A stretch of DNA of 64,000 nt from Actinomycetota bacterium (GTDB lineage: Bacteria > Actinomycetota > Thermoleophilia > BMS3ABIN01): the NCBI GenBank assembly GCA_023382335.1, contig JAMCPM010000013.1, positions 149,599 through 213,598 of the forward strand. The letters run 5' to 3'. Below the pieces are notes generated by a model that was not told the origin of the DNA, did not search any database, and saw only the letters and a list, made by a program, of their open reading frames with translations. The position numbers were made by a program, and so were the translations under genes. Below are positions 56,748 through 64,000 of the stretch, piece by piece (the first letter of the stretch is position 1; every line of letters begins with the position of its first letter).

Positions 56748-59700
56748 ATGAGAAGAGCGCTACCTTTGAAGTTGACTCTCGTTCAGGCCCTGCTCGCGGC
56801 CTCGCTGCTGCTGCTTGTGATTGCGGCGCCCGCGTCGTCCTCGGGATTTGTGACCGGCGACGGCGCCTGGCAATGGACGAATCCGTCCCCCCAGGGCAAC
56901 CCGATGAAATCAGTATCATTCGTCAACGCCGGCACCGGCTGGGCCGCGGGAGTGGGCGGCACCATCCTCAAGACTACCGACGGCGGCGCCACCTGGGCGA
57001 CACAGGTCCCCGCCTCCAGCTGCGCGGGAATCGTCACCAGCGGCTGTAACCTGAATTCCATTTCCTTCCTCAACGCCACCAACGGCCTGGCCGTCGGCGA
57101 TTACGGAACTATCTGGAAGACCGTCGATGGCGGCGGCTCCTGGACGTCGCCGGTTCTTCCATCCAGCGGTTGCAGCGGCGGCAGCTGCACCTCGACGCAG
57201 CTCAATAGCGTCAAGTTCATCGACGCCAGCAATGCCGTCGCGGTGGGTGCGGGCTATGCTTTTTATTCCTCTGACGGCGGCGCTACATGGAATGTGGCGC
57301 CTTACACGCCTTACAATCCTGGTACGCCGCCTTCTGTTCCGCCCACACCTGAAAACGGCGTTAATCCTTCGGTGACTCTCGACTCGGTTTCGATGTCGGG
57401 CGCCACCGGGTGGGCGGTCGGCTCCTCCGGTTCCATATACAAGACCACCGATTACGGCCATACCTGGCCGGCGAAGCAGACCTCACCGGTATCCCTTAGT
57501 GAAATCAGGGCGGTGTGCGTGGTCGACCTCGCCCACGCCTACGCGGTCTCGAACAACCAGCTGCTGAGGACCTCTGACGGCGCCAACTGGACCGCCAGCG
57601 GCAACCTCTCGGCTCAGCTCTGGGGGGTCACGGTCTCCGGGAATAATCTGCTTGCCACCGGCTCGGGCGGAACTATCCTCAAGCGGACGGCGGCCACCAA
57701 CTGGAGCGATCCCATGGGCACCGTCGGCGCCGGCATGGCGGCGACGGCTTCCAACACGACCAGCCTTGTCTTCACGGCTCAGTATGTGGGCGGCAGCGAT
57801 GCCTTCGCGGTCGGTGATGCCGGCGCCATCCTCAAGAGCGGGGACTATGGCGCCAACTGGGGTTTTGTAACGGGAAGCAACAGCAGGAGCTTTATGGGCT
57901 CCAGCTTCATCAACGACACCACCGGCTGGGCGGTATCGCGTGAGGGCACGGTGATCAAGACCACCGACGCCGGCGCCACCTGGACTTCTGACGCCAGCGG
58001 CATAGCGGCTAACACAGATCTGCAATCGGTTCAGTTCCTTGACGCCAACACCGGTTTTGCGGTCGGATATTCAGGAAGCGCCGGCGTGCTGTACAAATAT
58101 TCCGGCGGCACCTGGACGGCGGCCAGCCTCTCGGGCATCACCGGCACGGGCATAAGCCAGCTCTGGGGCATCCACATGGTCGACGCCACGCATGGCTGGG
58201 CGGTCGGCTTCGCAGCCGGCGCTAATGATGGCACTGGTTTGGGCGCGGTGCTGCAGACCACCGATGGAACCAACTGGGTGCGCAGCGCCACCGGCATCGC
58301 CGATAACTATCGACTCTATAGCGTCGACGCAACCGCCACGACCAACGGCTGGGCGGTCGGGCAGAACACGCTTACCGGAAAAGGCATCGCCGCCAGCTAC
58401 AGTGGCGGCACCTGGACCATCGTCGAGAAAGCGGAGCTGACCGGTCTGCAGTCGATCGACATGGTCAATGCCTCGACCGGTTATGCGGCCGGTTATGGGC
58501 CGCCGGTTCCACCCGCCACCAATTTCGGCGACGGCAAGGTCTACAAGACCACCGACGGCGGCGCCACCTGGAACAACACTTCGCTTTCGACGACGCACGT
58601 CATGTCGGCGGTCTCATTCATGGATGCCAACAACGGCTATGTGGTCGGCGGCGAGGGGCGCCTCTTCAGGACTACCGACGGCGGCGCCAACTGGACCCTG
58701 GAGAGCACGGGCACGGGTGTGCGGCTCTACAGCCTCTCGACGGTGCCATCGACCTGGTCAGCTTCAGGTTACGCCGCATTCGTGACCGGCGACAGCGCCT
58801 CGGTCCTTCGCTCGCCCCGCCCGCCGGAAGTCACTTCCGTGAGCACGGCCGGCGTCCGGGTCAATCCCGGTGACGCGATTTCCGCGACCTTCAGCAAGGA
58901 CCTGATCGGGTCGAGCATCAGTTCCCCGGCGACCAGTTTCACGATCACGCCCCAGGGCGGGCCGGCCCTCACCGGCACCGTCGCCTACGACGGGCCGAAC
59001 AGAAGGGCTACTTTCACGCCGGCTTCACCGCTGGCTGAAGGCACGACTTATACCGCCACCATCAGCACCGCGGTGACGGATTCCTCCGGCAACCATCTGG
59101 TGCAGGCCTACTCATGGGACTTCGGCCTTCCCAGGGATTACCTCTGGACCTGGTATGACAACGTCAACGGGGCCAACTGGATACTTATGGCCAATCCCTT
59201 CGGCTCGGGAGTGACCCAGAGCTGGCAGCTTTCCATCGGCGGCACGCCCTTCGGCCTGCCAAACAACGGCTCCGTGGCGCCGGGCCAGACGATCACTCCC
59301 CGCTACGGCGGCGTCATGGGCGGGCCGGTCGACGCCACATCCATGACGGGTGTCAAGGGCATCGCCAGCCAGCGCATCCTCTGGGCGGGCAACTCGCTGG
59401 AGGAAGTGCCGGGCACCGACGCCGGCAAGCTCTCAAGCCACTTCTGGTGGACCTGGTATGACGCCGCCAGCGCCGGCTACAAGGACTGGGTGCTGGTGGC
59501 CAACCCGAGCTCCAGCGAGACCGTAGCCTACAAGATCAAGATCGCAGGCCAGGAGTTCCAGCGCGGCACCATACCTGCAGGCCAGAAGGTAACACCGGTG
59601 TTCGGCGGCATCATGGGCGGACCGGTGGAGGTCCAGGCCTGGGTCAACGGCGGCTCGGATACAAATCCGGCCGATGCCCGCAACGTCATGGCCTCCCAGC

Positions 59701-60401
59701 GGGTGCTCTCTAACGGCGGCAGCGCCTTTAACGAGGTGCCCGGCATCGCCGACGGCGACCTCTCAAGCGACTACCTCTGGACCTGGTACGACAACGTCGG
59801 CGGCCGCGACTGGGTGCTTATCGCCAACCCCGCCACCAATGCCGACGGCACGAACAACTCCAATGATCTCTACTACATCGTCACCATCGCCGGCGCCACG
59901 GTGGACGCCGGGGGCCCCATCGCCCCGGGACAGAAGGTAACGCCCATCTACAGCGGCTGGGTCGGTGGACCGGTGGAGGTAAAGACCTACTCCGATGCGG
60001 CCCGCACCGTGCCCCAGCGCGCCATCGCCTCCCAGCGCGTCATCTGGGGGCCTTCCTTTGAGGAAGTCCCCGGCTCGCCGGCCTCCACGCTGGCCACCAG
60101 CTATCACTGGACCTGGTATGACCAGGCCGAGGGCCCCGGCGTGCGCAACTGGGTGCTGGTGGGCAATCCCGACCCCAGCGCCTCGATCTACTACGAGGTC
60201 AAGGTGGCGGGGGTGCTCAGGAGCGCCGGTACCCTGGCCGCGGGCAAGCAGGTGACGCCCATGTTTAACGGCATCATCGGCGGCCCGGTGCAGGTCTCGG
60301 CCTGGGATCATGCCGGAGGAACGCCGCAGAAGGTAATGGCCTCCCAGCGCGTACTCTGGAACGGGTTCTTCAACGAGACCCTGGGGATGAACCTGAACTA
60401 G
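56748..60401 (+). CDS. Secreted YCF48-like beta-propeller protein with Big_5 domain and four WYDN modules
   Basis: 1217 residues. Signal peptide (LVQALLAASLLLLVIAAPAS). About 40-690: a dozen or so Ycf48/BNR-like blades with the recurring G-W-A-V-G...G-T-I-L-K-T-T-D-G-G-A-T-W pattern, likely two propellers. About 695-795: bacterial Ig-like Big_5 domain (VNPGDAISATFSKDL, ATFTPASPLAEGTTYTATIS). About 800-1217: four WYDN modules in the same order and with the same module-specific endings as in the lysozyme-like protein at 20966. Ycf48-type propellers usually bind proteins; here it looks like a surface binding protein. Confidence 0.9.
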   Translation: MRRALPLKLTLVQALLAASLLLLVIAAPASSSGFVTGDGAWQWTNPSPQGNPMKSVSFVNAGTGWAAGVGGTILKTTDGGATWATQVPASSCAGIVTSGCNLNSISFLNATNGLAVGDYGTIWKTVDGGGSWTSPVLPSSGCSGGSCTSTQLNSVKFIDASNAVAVGAGYAFYSSDGGATWNVAPYTPYNPGTPPSVPPTPENGVNPSVTLDSVSMSGATGWAVGSSGSIYKTTDYGHTWPAKQTSPVSLSEIRAVCVVDLAHAYAVSNNQLLRTSDGANWTASGNLSAQLWGVTVSGNNLLATGSGGTILKRTAATNWSDPMGTVGAGMAATASNTTSLVFTAQYVGGSDAFAVGDAGAILKSGDYGANWGFVTGSNSRSFMGSSFINDTTGWAVSREGTVIKTTDAGATWTSDASGIAANTDLQSVQFLDANTGFAVGYSGSAGVLYKYSGGTWTAASLSGITGTGISQLWGIHMVDATHGWAVGFAAGANDGTGLGAVLQTTDGTNWVRSATGIADNYRLYSVDATATTNGWAVGQNTLTGKGIAASYSGGTWTIVEKAELTGLQSIDMVNASTGYAAGYGPPVPPATNFGDGKVYKTTDGGATWNNTSLSTTHVMSAVSFMDANNGYVVGGEGRLFRTTDGGANWTLESTGTGVRLYSLSTVPSTWSASGYAAFVTGDSASVLRSPRPPEVTSVSTAGVRVNPGDAISATFSKDLIGSSISSPATSFTITPQGGPALTGTVAYDGPNRRATFTPASPLAEGTTYTATISTAVTDSSGNHLVQAYSWDFGLPRDYLWTWYDNVNGANWILMANPFGSGVTQSWQLSIGGTPFGLPNNGSVAPGQTITPRYGGVMGGPVDATSMTGVKGIASQRILWAGNSLEEVPGTDAGKLSSHFWWTWYDAASAGYKDWVLVANPSSSETVAYKIKIAGQEFQRGTIPAGQKVTPVFGGIMGGPVEVQAWVNGGSDTNPADARNVMASQRVLSNGGSAFNEVPGIADGDLSSDYLWTWYDNVGGRDWVLIANPATNADGTNNSNDLYYIVTIAGATVDAGGPIAPGQKVTPIYSGWVGGPVEVKTYSDAARTVPQRAIASQRVIWGPSFEEVPGSPASTLATSYHWTWYDQAEGPGVRNWVLVGNPDPSASIYYEVKVAGVLRSAGTLAAGKQVTPMFNGIIGGPVQVSAWDHAGGTPQKVMASQRVLWNGFFNETLGMNLN

Positions 60402-60431
60402 CGGGATAAAGCCATCGATGAAACACACACT

Positions 60432-60461
60432 GGGGCGCGGCCGCGAAAGCGGCCGCGCCCC
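60432..60461. terminator. GC-rich hairpin terminator
   Basis: Perfect 13-bp stem GGGGCGCGGCCGC/GCGGCCGCGCCCC with a GAAA tetraloop between convergent genes. Confidence 0.9.
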
Positions 60462-60478
60462 ATCTGTTTATTCGCGAC

Positions 60479-60781
60479 TCAGGCGGGCGCGAATCGCCGG
60501 ATGATGATACCGGCGAACTGCGGAATCTCTTCACTCCCATTTTTAACCGGCGGCCTGTTTGTGACATGATCCCCGTCTTCGGTAATGCTATAGACGATCC
60601 GGTAGCCGCCGCAGACAAACCGGCGGCGGTGTTCGCCGGTGGCGGACATCAGCCGCACGCCGATAAAAGGAAATTCCCCGATCATCTCCACGCAGCCGTT
60701 GACGCGGTCCTGTTCCCCCGTTTTCATCTCGAGGAACCGGCCGGTGGTGAAAGCGCTCCAGTACAACCTGGCTTCAGCCAT
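60479..60781 (-). CDS. RelE/ParE-type toxin
   Basis: 100 residues. The C-terminal half matches RelE-fold toxins: RRRFVCGGYRIVYSITEDGD. The N-terminal helix is shorter than usual. Its ATG shares one base with the antitoxin stop (TGATG), so they are coupled. Predicted mRNA interferase or gyrase inhibitor; which cannot be told. Confidence 0.8.
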   Translation of the reverse strand: MAEARLYWSAFTTGRFLEMKTGEQDRVNGCVEMIGEFPFIGVRLMSATGEHRRRFVCGGYRIVYSITEDGDHVTNRPPVKNGSEEIPQFAGIIIRRFAPA

Positions 60782-61074
60782 CAGGCGCGCTTGCGTCGCG
60801 ATTCGCGAAGCTTTGCCATGACCACATCATGCTCATATACCCGGCCCGCCTCTATGTCCGCATCGGCCACCATGTCCATTTTGGCGGCCTCGGGATCGAT
60901 CGTCTCTTCGTATGTCGCCGCCTTGCCCGCCAGCTCCTCGTACTCATCAAAACCAATCAGCACCGCGCGTGGACGGCCGGATTTGGTCAGGGCCCAAAGC
61001 TCGCCGCGGAAGAAGGCTTCTTCTACCAGTTCCGGCAGGCGCCTGCGGGCCTCAGCTATTCCGACTTCCTTCAT
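60781..61074 (-). CDS. Phd/YefM-type antitoxin
   Basis: 97 residues: VGIAEARRRLPELVEEAFFR and PRAVLIGFDEYEEL are the Phd/YefM DNA-binding fold; the charged C-terminal tail (AKLRESRRKRA) should contact the toxin. AGGAAGGAG precedes the ATG. The AT-rich leader at 61095-61140 probably holds the promoter and operator. Confidence 0.87.
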   Translation of the reverse strand: MKEVGIAEARRRLPELVEEAFFRGELWALTKSGRPRAVLIGFDEYEELAGKAATYEETIDPEAAKMDMVADADIEAGRVYEHDVVMAKLRESRRKRA

Positions 61075-61362
61075 GGTTGCTCCTTCCTGAAGGCGATTTA
61101 TGGTCCAGAATGTACATAACGTCTATAATATACAATATGACGGGAATTTAAACCAGCGCCTGCGAAGAACGGGTGGCGCGAAGAAGGCTTGACCCCTTCC
61201 CCGTGCAGGAAACGATCGGACCAGCCAGAAAGTGAATGGTGGCCGTCAATCCGGGCCGTCGGCTGACAAGGGAAGCCAGCGCCCAGCCCCGCTGTTTGCA
61301 AAAAGCAGCATGGGCGGATAGGCTTGTAAAGGTTTTTTTCCAACCACCTGGGACCTGCGACC

Positions 61363-61866
61363 ATGGAAAACAAGAAGGAAAAGAAAGATATCCTCGCCGC
61401 GGTTCCGCTTCCCGAAAAAATCAGCCGGCCTTCCTGGGAGGAGTACTTTTTCCAGATCGCCGAGACTGTCGCCACGCGCTCGACCTGCATGAGGCGGCGC
61501 GTGGGCGCGGTGCTGGTCAAGGACAAGCGGATCCTCTCGACGGGTTATAACGGCGCGCCTCGCGGCATCAGCCACTGCATCGAGGTCGGCTGCCTGCGCC
61601 AGGAGCTGGGCGTGCCCTCGGGCGAGCGCCACGAGCTCTGCCGGGCGCTGCACGCCGAGCAGAACGCTATCGCCCAGGCGGCGCTGCACGGGGTCAAGAT
61701 CGAGGGCTCGACCCTCTACTGCACCCACCAGCCGTGCGTGCTCTGCGCCAAGATGATTATTAACGCCGGAATCGTGGAAGTGTATTTCAATGAGGGCTAC
61801 CCGGATGAGCTGGCCACGGCATTCTTCGCCGAGGCCGGCATCAAGATCCACCGGATCGGCGGTTAA
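61363..61866 (+). CDS. comEB: dCMP deaminase (ComEB-type)
   Basis: 167 residues. Zinc site H-A-E in [13 protein letters not shown] and P-C-x-x-C in [16 protein letters not shown]; a second Cys/His zinc region is present ([18 protein letters not shown]). Makes dUMP for ThyX. The stop overlaps nothing but the next gene starts at the following base. Confidence 0.95.
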   Translation: MENKKEKKDILAAVPLPEKISRPSWEEYFFQIAETVATRSTCMRRRVGAVLVKDKRILSTGYNGAPRGISHCIEVGCLRQELGVPSGERHELCRALHAEQNAIAQAALHGVKIEGSTLYCTHQPCVLCAKMIINAGIVEVYFNEGYPDELATAFFAEAGIKIHRIGG

Positions 61867-62937
61867 TTGGACGATTTCGTCGAAAATCCCATAGTCGGCA
61901 CCAAGGTTGCCCTGATCGCTTTCGTGGTCGCGGCGGCCATTGTTTTTATCGTGACGCCGACCGTCGGATCGATCGCCCGTTTCGTGGGCGCCATGGACGA
62001 GCCCAATGCCCGCAAAATCCACGAAGACCCGACGCCGCGGCTCGGCGGACTGGCGATCTTCTTCGGCTTCATGATCCCGGCGCTGCTGTTCCTTGAGTTG
62101 ACCGACCAGATGAAAGGTGTTCTGGTGGGAGCTTCCATCATCACCCTCTTTGGGGCGGTCGACGATTTTCACGATACCTCACCCCTGGTCAAGTTCGCCG
62201 GCCAGTTCATCGCCGCCGGCTGCTTGGTCTGGTACGGACTGCACATCGACTATTTCACCCTGCCGCACTTCGGAACCATCAACCTGGCGCCGGCGCTCGC
62301 CATCCCCCTGACACTGATATGGGTCGTCGCGCTTATCAACATCGTCAACTTCATCGACGGCATGGACGGCCTGGCCGCCGGCGTCTGCACCATCGCCGCC
62401 GGCACCTTTGCCGTCATCGCCATCTCGATGGGAAGGCCCGGCGCCGGCATCCTGGCGGCCATCCTCGCCGGCACCACCCTGGGATTCCTGCGGCACAATT
62501 TCTTCCCCGCTTCGATCTTCATGGGGGACTCGGGCTCGATGCTGCTGGGGTTCATCCTCGCCGCCGTCACCGTGCACGGAGTCCTCAAGAGCGTCGCCGC
62601 CGTCACCCTGGTGATCCCGCTACTGATCATGGGCGTGCCCATGTTCGATCTCTCCCTGACGATCATGAGGCGCGTGAAGAACCGCCAGAACATCTTCCGC
62701 CCTGACCGCGGGCATCTGCATCACCGGCTTTTCAACATCGGCTTCTCGCAGAGGAAGGCGGTGCTGGTGCTCTATGCCTGGTGCACGCTGATGAGCTCGC
62801 TGGCGCTCTCGATGAGATTCGCGCCCGGCTTCGTCACCGTCATCCTCGCCGGCGTTGTCATCGCCGTCAGCCTCTACCTGGTCTATCTGCTGGATATCCT
62901 GCAGGTCCGCAGCCGCCGCGGCGTCGACACGCGCTAG
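61867..62937 (+). CDS. wecA: Undecaprenyl-phosphate N-acetylglucosamine-1-phosphate transferase (WecA/TagO family)
   Basis: 356 residues, about eleven membrane segments. MraY-superfamily motifs: RKIHEDPTPRLGGLAIF, LFGAVDDFHD (Asp-Asp), NIVNFIDGMDGLAAGV, SIFMGDSGSMLLGF and FRPDRGHLHHRLFNIGFSQR. Starts wall polysaccharide synthesis on the lipid carrier. Start TTG 61867 directly after the dCMP deaminase stop, with a weak ribosome site. Confidence 0.95.
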   Translation: MDDFVENPIVGTKVALIAFVVAAAIVFIVTPTVGSIARFVGAMDEPNARKIHEDPTPRLGGLAIFFGFMIPALLFLELTDQMKGVLVGASIITLFGAVDDFHDTSPLVKFAGQFIAAGCLVWYGLHIDYFTLPHFGTINLAPALAIPLTLIWVVALINIVNFIDGMDGLAAGVCTIAAGTFAVIAISMGRPGAGILAAILAGTTLGFLRHNFFPASIFMGDSGSMLLGFILAAVTVHGVLKSVAAVTLVIPLLIMGVPMFDLSLTIMRRVKNRQNIFRPDRGHLHHRLFNIGFSQRKAVLVLYAWCTLMSSLALSMRFAPGFVTVILAGVVIAVSLYLVYLLDILQVRSRRGVDTR

Positions 62938-63039
62938 CAGATATTCCATAAGAAAACCTGCTTCCGCCTTCCGCAAATAATACCCCCGGGGGCTCTTGAC
63001 TAATTTCCGGCGTCGCGATAAGCTAACGCGGTTTTTAAT

Positions 63040-63267
63040 TTGCCTGACAATCAGAAGAAGAAGACGAAGGCAAAACCGAATGGTGGTCGAGGGGGGAACC
63101 CCCTGGGCTGGGAATGGATCGCCTCATACCTGGTCGGAGGGGTAGCACTCGGCACCATCAGCGGGCTGGGTCTGGACTACCTACTCCACACCACACCGCT
63201 CTTCCTCATCGTAGGAGTGTTCGCGGGCTTTGCTGCCGGCCTGTACGGCATCTACAAGAGCCTGTGA
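63040..63267 (+). CDS. AtpZ/AtpI-like F0F1 assembly protein
   Basis: 75 residues: basic start, then two membrane helices (ASYLVGGVALGTISGLGLDY, FLIVGVFAGFAAGLYGIYKS). First of two small membrane genes ahead of atpB. TTG 63040 start without a clear ribosome site. Confidence 0.85.
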   Translation: MPDNQKKKTKAKPNGGRGGNPLGWEWIASYLVGGVALGTISGLGLDYLLHTTPLFLIVGVFAGFAAGLYGIYKSL

Positions 63268-63303
63268 CCGCATTGAAACTTTTGGCAAAAAAGAGGGGTA
63301 CCG

Positions 63304-63687
63304 ATCGTAAGGAAGCTTACAACCCTGATGATGGTCTTTCTCGCCGCCGGCCTGGCGGCCGGTGTCGTGGTGCGGCCGCTCCTGGTTCCCTGGCTTCTGG
63401 CTTCCTGCCTCTTCATCCTTAACTACACGATCTCGATCTTTTTCATGAGGGCCATTCCCCGGCTCTCAACGGCCGCCGCCACCGGCGTCGCCGTCGTCAG
63501 CTTCCTTCTGCGCTTCGGCCTGATGGCCATCGGCCTCATCGGCGTGGCGCTGGGGCTGAGGGAATATTTCCTGACCACCGCCATCTGCTTCCTGCTGGTA
63601 TATACCCTTTTCCTCGGGCTTGAGATCGCCGTCGGCCTCAAGGGCCGCCCGGTTTCGAACCCCACGGCCACGGGCGGTGAGATGTGA
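63304..63687 (+). CDS. atpI: ATP synthase subunit I (AtpI)
   Basis: About 127 residues with four membrane helices (MVFLAAGLAAGVVVRPLLVP; FILNYTISIFFMRAIP; VAVVSFLLRFGLMAIGLIGV; FLLVYTLFLGLEIAVGLKG). Usual start would be ATG 63328, but GAGGGG (63293-63298) points with 5-base spacing to ATC 63304, giving an added V-R-K-L-T-T-L start. The stop overlaps atpB. Confidence 0.85.
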   Translation: MVRKLTTLMMVFLAAGLAAGVVVRPLLVPWLLASCLFILNYTISIFFMRAIPRLSTAAATGVAVVSFLLRFGLMAIGLIGVALGLREYFLTTAICFLLVYTLFLGLEIAVGLKGRPVSNPTATGGEM

Positions 63688-64000
63688 TCGGATTGATCGC
63701 GCAGGCTGTCGAAGCCGGAGCCGAGGCTGTCGCCGAGGCTCCCGAGAAGTTCTCGCCGACGGCGGAGTTCGAAGACGCGGTAAAGCCGCTGGTCTTCGGC
63801 GGCCACGAGCTGGCGCTCAAACTCGGCCCCATCGACCTCTCGATCAGCAAGGCTGTCGTCTATCTCTGGATCGCGGCGCTGATCGTCGGGATCTTCTGCT
63901 ATCTGGTGTCTCGTGGCGCCCGTGTCCTGCCTGATCGAAAACAAATGGCCTTCGAAGCACTCTACGAGTATGTCCGCGACAACCTCGTCGGCGCCGTCAT
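63684..64000 (+). CDS. atpB: ATP synthase subunit a (AtpB), partial
   Basis: Runs off the right edge. GTG 63684 overlaps the atpI stop (GTGA). 105 residues are visible: an N-terminal tail, PLVFGGHELALKLGPIDLSI, first membrane helix AVVYLWIAALIVGIFCYLVS and FEALYEYVRDNLVGAV, typical of subunit a. Start of the F0F1 operon. Confidence 0.9.
   Translation, partial: MIGLIAQAVEAGAEAVAEAPEKFSPTAEFEDAVKPLVFGGHELALKLGPIDLSISKAVVYLWIAALIVGIFCYLVSRGARVLPDRKQMAFEALYEYVRDNLVGAV

Overview
The window is GC-rich, densely coding bacterial chromosome. It most resembles an uncultured, deep-branching actinobacterium, probably anaerobic. This placement is inferred from four things: the run rpmE-thyX-DUF1385-prfA-prmC ... 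tsaC-phosphatase-rpiB-glyA ... dCMP deaminase-wecA-atpI-atpB, the many GTG/TTG starts, the molybdenum/selenium formate metabolism, and class I Fe-S fumarase. No rRNA is present. At least two genes read in-frame UGA as selenocysteine while UGA also serves as a normal stop, so the organism should carry Sec machinery elsewhere.

Region 1 (1-8.8 kb) is a formate/molybdenum island. It holds one long selenocysteine formate dehydrogenase fused to a 2Fe-2S domain and a GltD-like FAD/NAD(P) module, a short ModE-type regulator, a ModE-like palindrome, modABC, a MoeA-like protein and FmdE. Region 2 (8.8-20.7 kb) has ligA; a membrane-anchored PCYCGC protein whose reading frame continues through two UGA codons (a U-D-I-U motif); an ArsR/CDF metal-efflux pair; a coiled-coil + 3D-domain cell-wall protein; MarC; an HtrA-like lipoprotein protease; clpB; and hsp20.

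Region 3 (20.9-32.4 kb) has a secreted lysozyme-like protein with a four-copy WYDN module, a baeRF-type release-factor homologue, a DUF1385 paralogue, malic enzyme with two-subunit fumarase, two response regulators and a histidine kinase with a duplicated membrane-DHp half. Region 4 (32-39 kb) is accessory and partly AT-richer. It holds an MFS remnant, a RiPP-precursor-like peptide, a two-rhodanese secreted protein, an ArsR operon with a Cys-rich peptide, Gly/Met-rich and SHOCT proteins, an RHH/PIN toxin-antitoxin pair and a decayed serine recombinase abutting a tRNA-Ala gene. Region 5 (39-42 kb) has a second kinase of the duplicated type among three tRNAs (Ala-TGC, Ala-CGC, Val-CAC).

Region 6 (42-64 kb) is the housekeeping run leading into the ATP synthase operon. 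It is interrupted by a 1766-residue TPR protein, two secreted proteins that share the four-module WYDN cassette with the gene at 20.9 kb, and a Phd/RelE-type toxin-antitoxin pair. Points most worth checking: the double-Sec PCYCGC protein, the fixed four-module cassette on three unrelated secreted proteins, the TM-DHp-CA-TM-DHp kinases, three genes that appear to start at AUC behind good Shine-Dalgarno sequences, and the orphan RiPP-like peptide.
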